A DNA stretch of 47,822 bases from the IMG/VR virus record IMGVR_UViG_3300035698_019776, positions 1 to 47,822 of that record. One strand, written 5' to 3'. The translations under genes were made by a program, and so were the position numbers. The notes beneath the pieces were generated by a model. That model searched no databases. It saw nothing but the letters and a program-made list of their open reading frames with translations, and had not been told where the DNA came from. The DNA is from a virus. This document shows, in pieces, positions 17,275-25,621 of the stretch (the first letter of the stretch is position 1; each line of letters begins with the position of its first letter).

Positions 17275-17977
17275 CTATTACACCTATAATATTCTGATTA
17301 TAGCCTTTATATTCTGATGATTCAAAGCTAGTATTATTTAGTTTTTGATTAACTTTTTCAACAAATATGGGTATCAGTGCTGGCTCCATATCTTGAAGAA
17401 CATCAAATACTATATTTTTAAGCACGGTAACCTGTTCATTTACAACCGTAACATTTATATTGTGCTCTATCTTTTGATCGGCTACGCCTTCAACATACTT
17501 CTTCCAGTCTTGCACTAAGCCCTTCTGCGTATTAATAAGATCCATCAGCATTTTATCATCTCTAATATCCTTACCGTTACTGGAAACAACTGAGTTGAAA
17601 TAAAATTCAATTCTTGAGCTAACAACTGCAAGCATCTCTAATATTTTCCTATCTGCGTCTAGTTTATTGGATGCTATTTGATCAATCTTTTGCTGATAGG
17701 CTGATGAAGAGTTTACTATATTCTTAATGGCCATCTCTTCTTCGTCAGAGTCATTTTCTCTTCTTTTTGCCTTTATATCCTCAAGAACCTCGCCTTCCAA
17801 TCCGAGATGGTCTTTCCTGAACTTCTGAAGCGTAGCATATGAAATCTGGAGACTTCTCTTTTTTGGGTGCTTCTTCTTCAGCCATGACTCGATACTTTTT
17901 ACAGATTCTCCATTAAGAATTTTTTCTATAATCTGCTCTCGCTCTGGATGATTTATAACCTTATTATTAACTTCCAT
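17264..17977 (-). CDS. HTH protein, candidate small terminase subunit
   Basis: 237 residues. The N-terminus (residues about 10-55: HPEREQIIEKILNGES, then SYATLQKFRKDHL) has the look of a helix-turn-helix DNA-binding domain such as those of phage small terminase subunits, which recognise the packaging site. The middle (75-165) is helical and suited to oligomerisation, and the C-terminal third (NINVTVVNEQVTVLKNIVFDV) has a beta-helix mix. It is the first gene after a terminator in the unit that runs to terL and portal, which fits TerS. Assignment rests on the HTH and position; a transcription regulator is the alternative. AAGGA six bases upstream supports the start. Confidence 0.5.
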   Translation of the reverse strand: MEVNNKVINHPEREQIIEKILNGESVKSIESWLKKKHPKKRSLQISYATLQKFRKDHLGLEGEVLEDIKAKRRENDSDEEEMAIKNIVNSSSAYQQKIDQIASNKLDADRKILEMLAVVSSRIEFYFNSVVSSNGKDIRDDKMLMDLINTQKGLVQDWKKYVEGVADQKIEHNINVTVVNEQVTVLKNIVFDVLQDMEPALIPIFVEKVNQKLNNTSFESSEYKGYNQNIIGVIDAE

Positions 17978-17991
17978 GTTTATTCCTTAAA

Positions 17992-18020
17992 TAGAAAAGC
18001 CCGCTAATTTGGTAGCAGGC
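17992..18020 (-). terminator. Intrinsic terminator between virion operon segments
   Basis: Minus-strand arm GCCTGCT (18020-18014) pairs with AGCGGGC (18005-17999), including one U-G pair, around an eight-base loop, and is followed by TTTTCTATTT. It lies between the 153-residue gene and the putative small terminase gene and would end leftward transcripts from the upstream unit, possibly only partially since no obvious promoter follows it. Confidence 0.82.
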
Positions 18021-18052
18021 AGTATTTAGAGCAATTATACTTCTTAAAAATA

Positions 18053-18514
18053 TTATTCTCTATACATAATATCTGTTTGAAGAGAAACTCCTCCTCCAGA
18101 AAATACATCCCCATCTTCAGTTTTGAATCCCTCATTCCAGTCATATATCTTGTTTGTGATGGGGTCTTGAAATACTCCATCGGATATTCTTTTAGCTTGA
18201 ACGCCAACACGGTCTGGTGAGTACCTGGTCGACAGAGACCTGCTGAATGTATCCGTAGTCAAATCAGACTTGGGATGCTTTGGCAGGCCTACGCCGTATT
18301 CAACCTTTGGGTCGAAGGTGCCGCCGCGTTGAGCTATATAATTCTCTCTGGTTTCAAACTTAGCCGGGGAGCCGGTAGGGCTATCAAAATAGCCTTCTTC
18401 GGCGGTCTTAATCATAGATGTAAGTACGGAAACTCTTATGTCTCTAGCTAACTTTTTGTTAGATAGGGCTGAAGCCTCTTTTATCATATTTGATACATAG
18501 TCTGAGTTTTTCAT
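18053..18514 (-). CDS. Hypothetical virion-operon protein
   Basis: 153 residues starting MKNSDYVSNMIKEASALS, with AAGGAAA before the ATG. The first 40 residues are helical; the rest is polar and G/S/T/D-rich with no recognised domain (SPTGSPAKFETREN, RYSPDRVGVQAKR). It is the last gene before an intrinsic terminator. An overlapping 68-residue frame in another register is a shadow of this gene. Structural role possible; function unknown. Confidence 0.75.
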   Translation of the reverse strand: MKNSDYVSNMIKEASALSNKKLARDIRVSVLTSMIKTAEEGYFDSPTGSPAKFETRENYIAQRGGTFDPKVEYGVGLPKHPKSDLTTDTFSRSLSTRYSPDRVGVQAKRISDGVFQDPITNKIYDWNEGFKTEDGDVFSGGGVSLQTDIMYRE

Positions 18515-18524
18515 TAAGCTTTCC

Positions 18525-20105
18525 TTAGGTTAAGATTATTCTACTTGTATTAATTTGAGTATCCCGAACCTGATTTTCGGACTTGCTTCTTCTTCCCTTG
18601 GCAATGACTCTTCCTCTTTCATCAAACTCGACCTTGCTAACCGGAAGGCCTAGTTTTGGACAGTAAAGATCAACAGAAGTAGATACCTTGATTAAGTCTC
18701 CTCTCTCAAATGCGGCCTTGATTAGCTCGCCTCTTGATGAGGAGGAATCTGACGAGTGCTTGAGCAGCTGAGAAAACTTATCAAAGGCTACAATATATTG
18801 CTGGCCACCAAATCTGGCCTGAATTGTCTGAAGAGAATCCTCAGCGAGCCTGTAGTCTTTAGATGCTACGCCATCAATCATCTGATCCATTAGCTGATGA
18901 TATGACATGGAGAGCATTGGTCCATTTTCGCGGTAAGCACTTAGACTTGCGCTTCTATTATCAAGTCCGCCCATGAAGCTTCTAAAGCCACCTTCTGAGA
19001 AGTCAAATGTGGTAATATCCGCAGATGATGTTTTTGCCGCAAACTTTCTTGGCATTAATGGTGTTCCCTGATTTATTTCAACCGGAACCTGAAGGGCTAC
19101 TTTCCCAAGCTTAGTCGGAACGTAAACATCAAACAATATTTCACCATTGCCAGCGCCCGCTAATTTAACTTCAGGATTAAATGCTCCGAATGATGCAAAT
19201 TCCGCACCGAGCATGGTTGTTGCTAAATTAATATCTCTGATATCAAACTTTGATGCAACAGCAACTAAGGTATTTTCTAGATCAGCAAACTGCTCTAGGC
19301 TGGATGGAACGACATACTTCCGAACCTGAACTGGATCGTCGACGCTATCCCTGGATGATGCAACCTTGCGAGCCTGTCCCTTCTTGGCATAATTTTCCTG
19401 CTCTTTAATTGCAAGATAAAGATTCTTACCATCAAGATTGACGGCCTCATCACCGAGTATAATATGCTTAGGCTCCTGAGTTACGCCGCTAGATATCTGA
19501 ACCGGAATTAGCGTAGTTACTCTTCTGGAACTTGCAGTCTTATGAGTTGCTGCGGCAAGAGCAAAATGCTCATTTGTTTCTATAATATCTACGCCGTCTG
19601 GGCAATAACCAAGTCCGCTGAGCTTTGCGATGACGGCTTTCTCCACGCTCTTATCTTTTCCAGGCTTAAAGGATGAAAAAGCATTACTCTCCCCAATAGA
19701 GAAAAGAACAGAGAAGGCATTTGATAGCTCAGAATCGCTATGAATTGGAGCTAGAGGTCTTTCTTCCATTTGGCGAGTCTTGGAGCCGTTGTAAGCAACT
19801 TTTGCAATCTGTCTATTATCGGGAAGTAGATCGCCCAAGGCGTCTCTAAAGGCTGTATGCCCACCGGAGAGCCCATACATCTTATCGAAAAGGTTTCCTA
19901 TCTGCTTCTGCTCAATCATATCTTGACGTGAAGACATTTTTACCAGAACATCCCTCATGTTTCCGATAAGTTGGTCACCAGAATTTTCAGAAGCCGCCTT
20001 CTCAAATCGGTTAACAACATAATTCATAGGATATGTCTTTCCGGACTCAAGTAGGGATAGTACTTCTTGGGCCTCTCTTAATATTTTCTTTAATTCGTTG
20101 CTCAT
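18525..20105 (-). CDS. Large hypothetical virion-type protein
   Basis: 526 residues with AAGGAA upstream of the ATG. The N-terminal 100 residues are helical; the centre (about 190-350) is beta-rich with ITKTAS-like and NGEILFDVYVPTKLGKVAL segments; the C-terminus is basic (KGRRSKSENQVRD). There is no signal peptide, membrane segment or catalytic motif. Its neighbours on both sides are also unrecognised, and it lies upstream of the packaging genes. Size and composition fit a structural protein, but this was not shown by any motif. Confidence 0.75.
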   Translation of the reverse strand: MSNELKKILREAQEVLSLLESGKTYPMNYVVNRFEKAASENSGDQLIGNMRDVLVKMSSRQDMIEQKQIGNLFDKMYGLSGGHTAFRDALGDLLPDNRQIAKVAYNGSKTRQMEERPLAPIHSDSELSNAFSVLFSIGESNAFSSFKPGKDKSVEKAVIAKLSGLGYCPDGVDIIETNEHFALAAATHKTASSRRVTTLIPVQISSGVTQEPKHIILGDEAVNLDGKNLYLAIKEQENYAKKGQARKVASSRDSVDDPVQVRKYVVPSSLEQFADLENTLVAVASKFDIRDINLATTMLGAEFASFGAFNPEVKLAGAGNGEILFDVYVPTKLGKVALQVPVEINQGTPLMPRKFAAKTSSADITTFDFSEGGFRSFMGGLDNRSASLSAYRENGPMLSMSYHQLMDQMIDGVASKDYRLAEDSLQTIQARFGGQQYIVAFDKFSQLLKHSSDSSSSRGELIKAAFERGDLIKVSTSVDLYCPKLGLPVSKVEFDERGRVIAKGRRSKSENQVRDTQINTSRIILT

Positions 20106-20114
20106 ATTAGTTCC

Positions 20115-20627
20115 TTATACAAACTTTTTGAATTCTGGAAAGGCCCTGACGAGTGCCTGCCTTTTTGATTCAGGCTGCTCAAGTAAAAGATCCTTAACAA
20201 AGGTTTCGTCGTTTTTAATGTTATCTAGAAGTGCAGATTTAAAAGTGGATATATCATCTATAGAGAAGTTATAATCTTCAGAAGAGAAAGCTGCAATTGG
20301 AAACTTATTATAGGAAAGAGTTATGTTGTCTCTGTTATTATTACTAACGGCAGACCAATTGCCATCTTTTCTTTCCTCGTAGTCAGCCGGATCATCAGAG
20401 GCTCTAACGAGGAATGGCTTACCATCTACATCCTGAACTAGCCAGAGCCCATCATATGGATCGTTGTCGACCCTATAAACATCAAAAGCTACCTTCCTGA
20501 TAGCTCCCGATCTCTCCATATCACAAGAGTATTCTATTCTATTCTGATCAGCAATACTCTTAGAGTTCTTCATAACAACATCGCTTAAAACTCTATCTAT
20601 ATTAGCAAGGTACTTTTCTTTAGACAT
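20115..20627 (-). CDS. Hypothetical protein with a DUF-like fold
   Basis: 170 residues, start ATG with AGAGGATTAGAA upstream. Contains a DGLWLVQDVDGKPFLVRAS segment (residues about 59-77) that looks like a small beta domain, followed by NWSAVSNNNRDNITLSYN and a helical C-terminal end rich in charged residues. Such a short WLVxDxDGxxxLVR strand pair recurs in uncharacterised phage proteins, but no named family can be claimed. It precedes the 526-residue gene by nine bases and is part of the same unit. Confidence 0.7.
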   Translation of the reverse strand: MSKEKYLANIDRVLSDVVMKNSKSIADQNRIEYSCDMERSGAIRKVAFDVYRVDNDPYDGLWLVQDVDGKPFLVRASDDPADYEERKDGNWSAVSNNNRDNITLSYNKFPIAAFSSEDYNFSIDDISTFKSALLDNIKNDETFVKDLLLEQPESKRQALVRAFPEFKKFV

Positions 20628-20646
20628 TTCTAATCCTCTATCTATT

Positions 20647-20668
20647 TTTCTATTGTTATTAATAGAAA
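20647..20668 (-). other. AT-only hairpin between the HTH gene and the 170-residue gene
   Basis: A perfect eight-base inverted repeat (tttctatt / aatagaaa) with a six-base loop lies just before the 170-residue gene. It contains only one G-C pair per arm and is followed by AATAGATAG, not a U run, so it is a weak candidate terminator or attenuator and may be incidental. Confidence 0.3.
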
Positions 20669-20672
20669 CTAG

Positions 20673-21107
20673 TTACTCAATTTCTTCATTTTTAACATCG
20701 CTAATCTTTGAAAGAATGATTTGAATATCGGGGTTAGTCTTGCATATCTTTTTAAGCTTCTTTATGATTCCACCATATCTTTTCTTATTATTTCTATAAT
20801 CGATATTACCATGCATTGCTTTATGAACGGCAGACTGTGTTATCCCGAGATGATCAGCTATCTCATTCTGGGTCTTCCCCATTAATCTCATAAGTAGTAT
20901 TTTTCTCTGATGTTCCGTTAGATAATCACCATAAACTACTTCATAAATCTGATCCATTAACTCATTCTTTAGTATTACTATATCCTCATGTATCTCATTC
21001 TCAGCTAAAATATAGCCTATGCCTCGCTCCGAGGAAAAATTATTCAACTTAGCCTGATCGAATGATACTTCAACAATTTTATGTTGATACAGCTTGCTTT
21101 TATTCAT
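20673..21107 (-). CDS. Sigma-region-4/HTH transcription regulator
   Basis: 144 residues from ATG 21107, chosen for AGGGG seven bases upstream; a longer in-frame start at 21167 lacks such a site. Residues about 62-98 (LTEHQRKILLMRLMGK, then QNEIADHLGITQSAVHKAM) match sigma-70 region 4 or a LuxR-type helix-turn-helix, with the GITQSAVHKAM recognition helix. No region 2 is present, so it is not a full sigma factor. The C-terminus is basic (KKRYGGIIKKLKKI). It opens the structural-gene unit after a terminator, a fitting place for a late or middle regulator; target promoters are unknown. Confidence 0.78.
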   Translation of the reverse strand: MNKSKLYQHKIVEVSFDQAKLNNFSSERGIGYILAENEIHEDIVILKNELMDQIYEVVYGDYLTEHQRKILLMRLMGKTQNEIADHLGITQSAVHKAMHGNIDYRNNKKRYGGIIKKLKKICKTNPDIQIILSKISDVKNEEIE

Positions 21108-21169
21108 TAATACGCCCCTAATTGTTTTCTCATAAGCAATCTTTTTATTGCAAAAAGAATTACACAACT

Positions 21170-21197
21170 ATAATATACCGTATATAGTGCGGCTCAA
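21170..21197 (-). promoter_or_regulatory. Candidate sigma-70 promoter upstream of HTH regulator gene
   Basis: In the non-coding stretch between the terminator and the HTH gene the minus strand has TTGAGC (21197-21192), a 16-base spacer and TATTAT (21175-21170). The TSS would lie about 57 bases upstream of the ATG. The boxes differ from consensus (TTGACA, TATAAT) and the region is AT-rich, so chance cannot be excluded; position after a terminator and before a regulator supports it. Confidence 0.35.
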
Positions 21198-21261
21198 TAA
21201 GATAAATATATCGAATGATATATTATTTTCGGATTATAGAAGTTTATTAGTATATAATTTT

Positions 21262-21296
21262 CAAAAAAAAAGCTGCTTCATTACGAAGCAGCTTTT
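21262..21296 (-). terminator. Intrinsic terminator after the primase catalytic gene
   Basis: A perfect 12-base-pair stem (aaaagctgcttc at 21268-21279 with gaagcagctttt at 21285-21296, five-base loop) is followed on the minus strand by eight T residues. It is a textbook Rho-independent terminator for leftward transcription. On the plus strand the hairpin is followed by TAATG and not a U run, so it acts one way. Confidence 0.92.
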
Positions 21297-21316
21297 AATG
21301 TAGGACTATTTTATGT

Positions 21317-22102
21317 TTATTGCCAGCCGAATACAAACTCCTTCAAGTCATTCTTCAGATCATCCTTGCTATTTCCATCTAGAAAATATTCGTCAATATC
21401 TTTATATTTATTAGGTATCGACATGAATTCAAGATCAACTCCATGTCCGATATATTTATCCTTAATTCTCTCCATCGCTGATATACCCGCACTGTCCGTA
21501 TCTAAAATAAATGTTAATTTATTTGTGTACCTAGAAAGTTTGAGTAAGTGGTTCTTAGAAAAGGACGTTCCGCATATAGCTACAGAATTTGAGACACCAT
21601 TGGCTGTTAGAGATATCTGGTCAAAATACCCCTCAACCACATAAGCATTTTGAGATTTGAATATTGCCGATCTAGAGTTATTAAGCCCGTATAGATAGTT
21701 TGACTTCTTATAGCTGCTATTTTTATACTTTGGAATGTTTAAAATTTCTCGACTATCTTCAGATATAAGAGCCCGGCCTCCTATCCCAACCGGGTCATTA
21801 TATTCCGAGAATATAGGAAATATCAGATAGAAGTACTCTGAAAATTTTGAAGATCCCGAGTACTCAACAATACTTAGTCTTTGGAGTAGTGTGTCTGATA
21901 CGTAATTAGACAAAACCGACGGGCTTCTTGGAAAGTACCCTAGCTTATATTTTGAAATTATAGAATCACTAAGCCCCCTTCTTTTGAGATAGCTGATACA
22001 CTCTTTAGAGTTAGAAAGGTTATGATGACATATGTCAACTAGCTTCTTTAATTCTAAGGTATCCGAATTTGAAAAATCATCAACTGGTTTTAAATTTACC
22101 AA
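21317..22102 (-). CDS. dnaG: DnaG-type primase catalytic core (TOPRIM), zinc domain absent
   Basis: 261 residues from a TTG start at 22102 with AAGGGG five bases upstream. It synthesises RNA primers. Matches to the DnaG catalytic core include YLKRRGLSDSIISKYKLGY (residues 39-57), VGIGGRAL (105-112), KYKNSSYKKSNYLYGLN (125-141), VVEGYFDQISL (155-165, catalytic Glu157) and FILDTDSAG (198-206, acidic pair D201/D203). The N-terminal zinc-binding domain of normal DnaG is missing; a separate gene near 46.5 kb supplies one. A helicase-binding C-terminal domain is not evident. It ends just before an intrinsic terminator and follows the zinc-ribbon gene by 12 bases. Confidence 0.88.
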   Translation of the reverse strand: MVNLKPVDDFSNSDTLELKKLVDICHHNLSNSKECISYLKRRGLSDSIISKYKLGYFPRSPSVLSNYVSDTLLQRLSIVEYSGSSKFSEYFYLIFPIFSEYNDPVGIGGRALISEDSREILNIPKYKNSSYKKSNYLYGLNNSRSAIFKSQNAYVVEGYFDQISLTANGVSNSVAICGTSFSKNHLLKLSRYTNKLTFILDTDSAGISAMERIKDKYIGHGVDLEFMSIPNKYKDIDEYFLDGNSKDDLKNDLKEFVFGWQ

Positions 22103-22114
22103 GCATTCCCCTTC

Positions 22115-22459
22115 TTACTTGTCATCAGAGATTTTAGAAGATGAGGTGTGCTGCATGGCAATTAGTGCAAATTTAGATATATTAAATTTGCACTTCTTTT
22201 CACATCCAGCTCCACGAGGCTCACCGTCTACTAACTCTGCCGCAACATTTTTACTGCATGTTTCGCAATCAAACTGGAATGGCTTCTTTTTTGTATTTCT
22301 AAAAAAATCACCCATTTGCTTCATTCCACTCTTGGTGAATGGGCTTACAGCAATTTCTTCTCCGCAAGACTCGCAGATAACCTGGTCTGTCTCTAAATCT
22401 ATAAGAGCATTAGTGCTACCTTTCTTGCCGGAACAACCCTGCTTACAACTTACTAACAT
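22115..22459 (-). CDS. Small protein with eight cysteines in four pairs (zinc-ribbon type)
   Basis: 114 residues. Cysteine pairs C5/C9, C29/C32, C65/C68 and C86/C90 suggest two zinc-binding ribbons. The start ATG abuts the RecA stop (GATGAATAAATG), and GAGG just upstream serves as ribosome binding site. A late segment CKFNISKFAL echoes CKFNVTEAMKFAL in the zinc protein at 27846-28412. Role unknown; DNA- or RNA-binding is plausible for such ribbons, especially between RecA and primase genes. Confidence 0.75.
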   Translation of the reverse strand: MLVSCKQGCSGKKGSTNALIDLETDQVICESCGEEIAVSPFTKSGMKQMGDFFRNTKKKPFQFDCETCSKNVAAELVDGEPRGAGCEKKCKFNISKFALIAMQHTSSSKISDDK

Positions 22460-23644
22460 TTATTCATCCTCGTCTTCTGAAATTACAAATAATTCATCAG
22501 AGCTGTCCGGAAACTCTGAGGTATCCTCATCTGATAAGGTAACCTGCTTTCCCGATAAGTAACATTCTCTGACGGCATCCTCAATCTTATCTTTATGCTC
22601 AGCAACGTAATCTAAGGCTAGCGCTCTAGAGGTTAAGGTTTTCTCACCGATAATATACGATCTACTATTCGGCCTCTGAATGACATCATACATGCATCCC
22701 AAGTCGAGGAGCTGTTCTTCGACTTTGGTAACCCCGGATGTAAAATCGATAAAGAATTCGGCCTTCTTATAGGGCGGACCTAGCTTATTCTTCTCGACCT
22801 TTATTCTAATCTTGTGACCAAATTTTTCCTCATTGGAGTCTGATAGTTGGTTATCTGAACCGCTAATTGGGGCTACCATAAGCATAACACTGCATGCGTG
22901 CTTCCAGGCTGCACCACCGGGGGTTGTCTCCGGGTTTCCATAAAGAACCCCAATCGCAGTCTTGACATGATTGATTGCGATAAAACAAACATTAGCATGA
23001 GCTACTGCCGGAGTCAAGCTCTTTAACTCTACAGTTAAGAACCTAGACAGTGGTGAAACGTTAATCTTACCAACCGCTGACTCGGCTTCAGCCGGAGATT
23101 GAACTGCCGCAACCGAATCTAGAATTATTACGCCCATCTTACCTAGGTTTAAATTTACAGCCTTATCGCCAACTTTATGAGCTATCCTACTGCCATCTCT
23201 AATCATATCTAGAAGACCGGGAATCTTGGTTACTTTGCCAGTAGCCTTATTCTTCTTCGGAGTCCCTACTAACCCGGTAAAAATCTTTTCACCATCATTG
23301 GTTTTGATAAGCATAACCCTATTGTTATCAACGCCGAGTGATGCAGCCCATATCGGGTCATAAGTAAACTCGGCATCAATAAAGGCGCAACAATTTTCAG
23401 GGTCTAGAGATTGCCATTCGGCCATAGCGACTAAGGACATAAAAGTCTTTCCGGAGCTAGGCTTTCCAGCCATCTGATAGACCCTTCCTCTTGCCCATCC
23501 GCCAACCTGAAGCGCCCTATCTAGAGACGGGCTTCTTGTTGTGAATGTGGAGACTTTCTCTAATTCATCTGGGTGACGAAGATCCCCTCCAAACATCTGG
23601 TTGATATGCTTCCATGCTTCAGCTTCGCTAATTTCTTTATTCAA
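22460..23644 (-). CDS. recA: RecA/UvsX-type recombinase
   Basis: 394 residues. It drives strand exchange and homologous recombination. Motifs: Walker A AGKPSSGKTF (59-68), catalytic-glutamate region FIDAEFTYDP (88-97), Walker B GVIILDSVAAV (171-181), loop L2 GNPETTPGGAAWKHA (236-250, close to bacterial RecA) and KNKLGPPYKKAEFFID near residue 290. The C-terminus is very acidic, as in RecA, and may regulate DNA access. The start is TTG with AAGGAG seven bases upstream, so translation may be modest. It sits between groEL and the primase core gene and works with the SSB and possible UvsY-like protein. Confidence 0.94.
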   Translation of the reverse strand: MNKEISEAEAWKHINQMFGGDLRHPDELEKVSTFTTRSPSLDRALQVGGWARGRVYQMAGKPSSGKTFMSLVAMAEWQSLDPENCCAFIDAEFTYDPIWAASLGVDNNRVMLIKTNDGEKIFTGLVGTPKKNKATGKVTKIPGLLDMIRDGSRIAHKVGDKAVNLNLGKMGVIILDSVAAVQSPAEAESAVGKINVSPLSRFLTVELKSLTPAVAHANVCFIAINHVKTAIGVLYGNPETTPGGAAWKHACSVMLMVAPISGSDNQLSDSNEEKFGHKIRIKVEKNKLGPPYKKAEFFIDFTSGVTKVEEQLLDLGCMYDVIQRPNSRSYIIGEKTLTSRALALDYVAEHKDKIEDAVRECYLSGKQVTLSDEDTSEFPDSSDELFVISEDEDE

Positions 23645-23653
23645 AGTATCTCC

Positions 23654-25324
23654 TTAGTGCTTATGATTCAAGCCGTTATCCTTGGGTAGCCTATATCCAG
23701 CTGGCGGCTGCCAGCCGGACTGATTATTAGGGTTATCAGCTATAACAGCGTCTGTTGTAATCAATAACTGAGCAATACTGACTGCATTTTCTAGCGCAGT
23801 TCTGGTTACCTTCCTGGGATCGATTACACCCATAGATACCATATCGCCGTAATTACCGGTAGCTGTATTGTACCCCGTATTTGGATTTTCTAGTAACATT
23901 TCTAGGAAGCCTTTATTAGAGAGCACAGCTTCGGGGTCTAGTTGTCCGTTGCGGATAATCTGTCTTGCCGGCTCTCGACAGGCCTCTAGGAGCACCTCTG
24001 CGGCCTGCCGCCATTCTTTCCGCACTCCGGGCAGGGATTTGGTCTCGACGCCCTGAGCGGCGCGCCAGAGGGCAAAGCCGCCGCCAACAACAAACCCTTC
24101 ATCTATGGCGGCCCTAACAGCAAACATAGCATCTTCAACTCTATCTCCGAGCTCTCTTAGTTCGAGTTCGGTTGAGTACCCTACTGTAATTACGGCAACC
24201 TTACTTCTTAAAAATCCGAGCCTAGACAGTGTTAATTCGCGATCTGAGTCGCTTAGAAGGATTGTTAGGGCTTCTTCGCAGATACTAATTCTATTGGCAA
24301 CCATCTTTTCATTCTTATTGGGGCTAACTATTTTAGTCTGATATGAGTCAACAACTACGCTCTTGGCTAAACCCAGGTGGCTAATCTTAAAGTTTTCCCA
24401 CGGTACTCCAAAGTCTCCGCCAATAACTGTAGCTCCAGTTAATGCAGCTAAGTCTTCAATCCACGTATGTTGCAAGCTTCCAAACTTCGGAGTTCTGATA
24501 ACACAAGCTCTTAATCTTCCCGCTTGAAAATTCTGAATCAAGAACGACAGCCCTTCTTTCTTTGCATCCTTACATATAATTAGAACATCTTTCTTCAGCT
24601 GAGCTATGGACTCGATCGCTTTGGATATTCCAGTATCCGCCAATGTGGTTATTTCCTCATCGCAGAAAAGAATAACACAGTTTTCCATCTCCCTCTTCGT
24701 CTCACCCTTATCTAAGAATCCGGAAGATATATATCCTGACTTTAGCTCGATTCCGTCAACAACACGAAAAGAGTGGCTTACTCCCGGATGAGCCTCTGCC
24801 GTAACTGATCCATCACGATCTACGGCTATATAAGCTCCCGCAACTACCTGGCCGAGAGCCGAATCATTATTAACTGAAATCGTTGCTACATCTATCAGGG
24901 TCTGGTCATCATCTACGGGTTTTGATAATAATGACAGCTCATTCACGATAGCGCTCTTAGCCCAGGCGATTCCATCTCGAAAATCAAGTGGACTATAGCC
25001 AGAATTTATTAGGTCAATGCCGCCTTTGAAAATTGAATAAGTCAATACGGTGGCCGTGGTGGTTCCATCTCCAGCTAAGGCAGCAGTTCTTCCGGCAGCC
25101 TCTTTAACCAGCTGGCATCCAAGCTCTTCAATCGGGTCGTCAAGAACGACTTCTCTAGCTACGGATACTCCATCCTTAGTGATGGTCGGGGCACCGATAG
25201 ATCTACCTATAATTACATTTCTTCCCCTAGGACCCATAGTAACTCTTACCGTTCTAGCTAGCTTTTCAACTCCGGCCAGAACCCTTAGTCTGGCGTCATC
25301 GCCATATTCCATAATCTTTCCCAT
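23654..25324 (-). CDS. groEL: GroEL-type chaperonin
   Basis: 556 residues, a near full-length Hsp60 subunit. Equatorial features include ARTVRVTMGPRGRNV (23-37), ITKDGVSVAREV (48-59, D51) and the nucleotide site AGDGTTTATVL (84-94, D86); the intermediate/equatorial C-terminal pattern VEDAMFAVRAAIDEGFVVGGG is intact. The apical domain has YISSGFLDKGE. The usual Gly-Met tail of GroEL is missing and replaced by KDNGLNHKH. No GroES-like gene is visible in the window, so the chaperonin may use host GroES, a co-chaperonin encoded elsewhere, or work alone as in phage EL. GAGG lies four bases upstream of the ATG. Some internal stretches are more GC-rich than neighbours. Confidence 0.95.
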   Translation of the reverse strand: MGKIMEYGDDARLRVLAGVEKLARTVRVTMGPRGRNVIIGRSIGAPTITKDGVSVAREVVLDDPIEELGCQLVKEAAGRTAALAGDGTTTATVLTYSIFKGGIDLINSGYSPLDFRDGIAWAKSAIVNELSLLSKPVDDDQTLIDVATISVNNDSALGQVVAGAYIAVDRDGSVTAEAHPGVSHSFRVVDGIELKSGYISSGFLDKGETKREMENCVILFCDEEITTLADTGISKAIESIAQLKKDVLIICKDAKKEGLSFLIQNFQAGRLRACVIRTPKFGSLQHTWIEDLAALTGATVIGGDFGVPWENFKISHLGLAKSVVVDSYQTKIVSPNKNEKMVANRISICEEALTILLSDSDRELTLSRLGFLRSKVAVITVGYSTELELRELGDRVEDAMFAVRAAIDEGFVVGGGFALWRAAQGVETKSLPGVRKEWRQAAEVLLEACREPARQIIRNGQLDPEAVLSNKGFLEMLLENPNTGYNTATGNYGDMVSMGVIDPRKVTRTALENAVSIAQLLITTDAVIADNPNNQSGWQPPAGYRLPKDNGLNHKH

Positions 25325-25330
25325 AAAACC

Positions 25331-25621
25331 TCACAATGTCGAAAATATATCGATGTTAAAAAGAATTGTTTCTTGCTCTGGTGATTCTAATATACCAAGT
25401 ATTTCAAAAAAATCTTTAGGATGATATAATGCTTCCCTTATTTTTCCATCTAGCATGGGCAGCCTTTCGTCAGGGTACCTGCAGATGGACCACACCCCAT
25501 CCGCTCTCAGTAGAGATAGGCCAGAATTAAATACAATCTGAGTCTGAAAGCTCCTAGAGATACTATTCTTCGTGATTACTGTTACGTAGATTTTAAAATC
25601 CACAACAAATATTTCCTTCAT
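25331..25621 (-). CDS. Small hypothetical protein between ruvC and groEL
   Basis: 96 residues. Its ATG overlaps the stop of the ruvC gene (ATGA), so it is translated by coupling. It begins with a beta-like segment MKEIFVVDFKIYVTVITK, continues with VWSICRYPDERLPMLD and ends with FDFFEIL-type helical and strand elements. It is not a GroES homologue: the length is similar (about 95) but the mobile-loop and dome features are not recognisable. It precedes groEL by six bases. Function unknown; a structural comparison with GroES or gp31 is worth making. Confidence 0.65.
   Translation of the reverse strand: MKEIFVVDFKIYVTVITKNSISRSFQTQIVFNSGLSLLRADGVWSICRYPDERLPMLDGKIREALYHPKDFFEILGILESPEQETILFNIDIFSTL

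Noticed and set aside
22032-22562. Plus-strand 176-codon frame spanning three minus-strand genes
   Set aside because: It crosses recA, the zinc protein and primase gene boundaries, all well supported on the minus strand.
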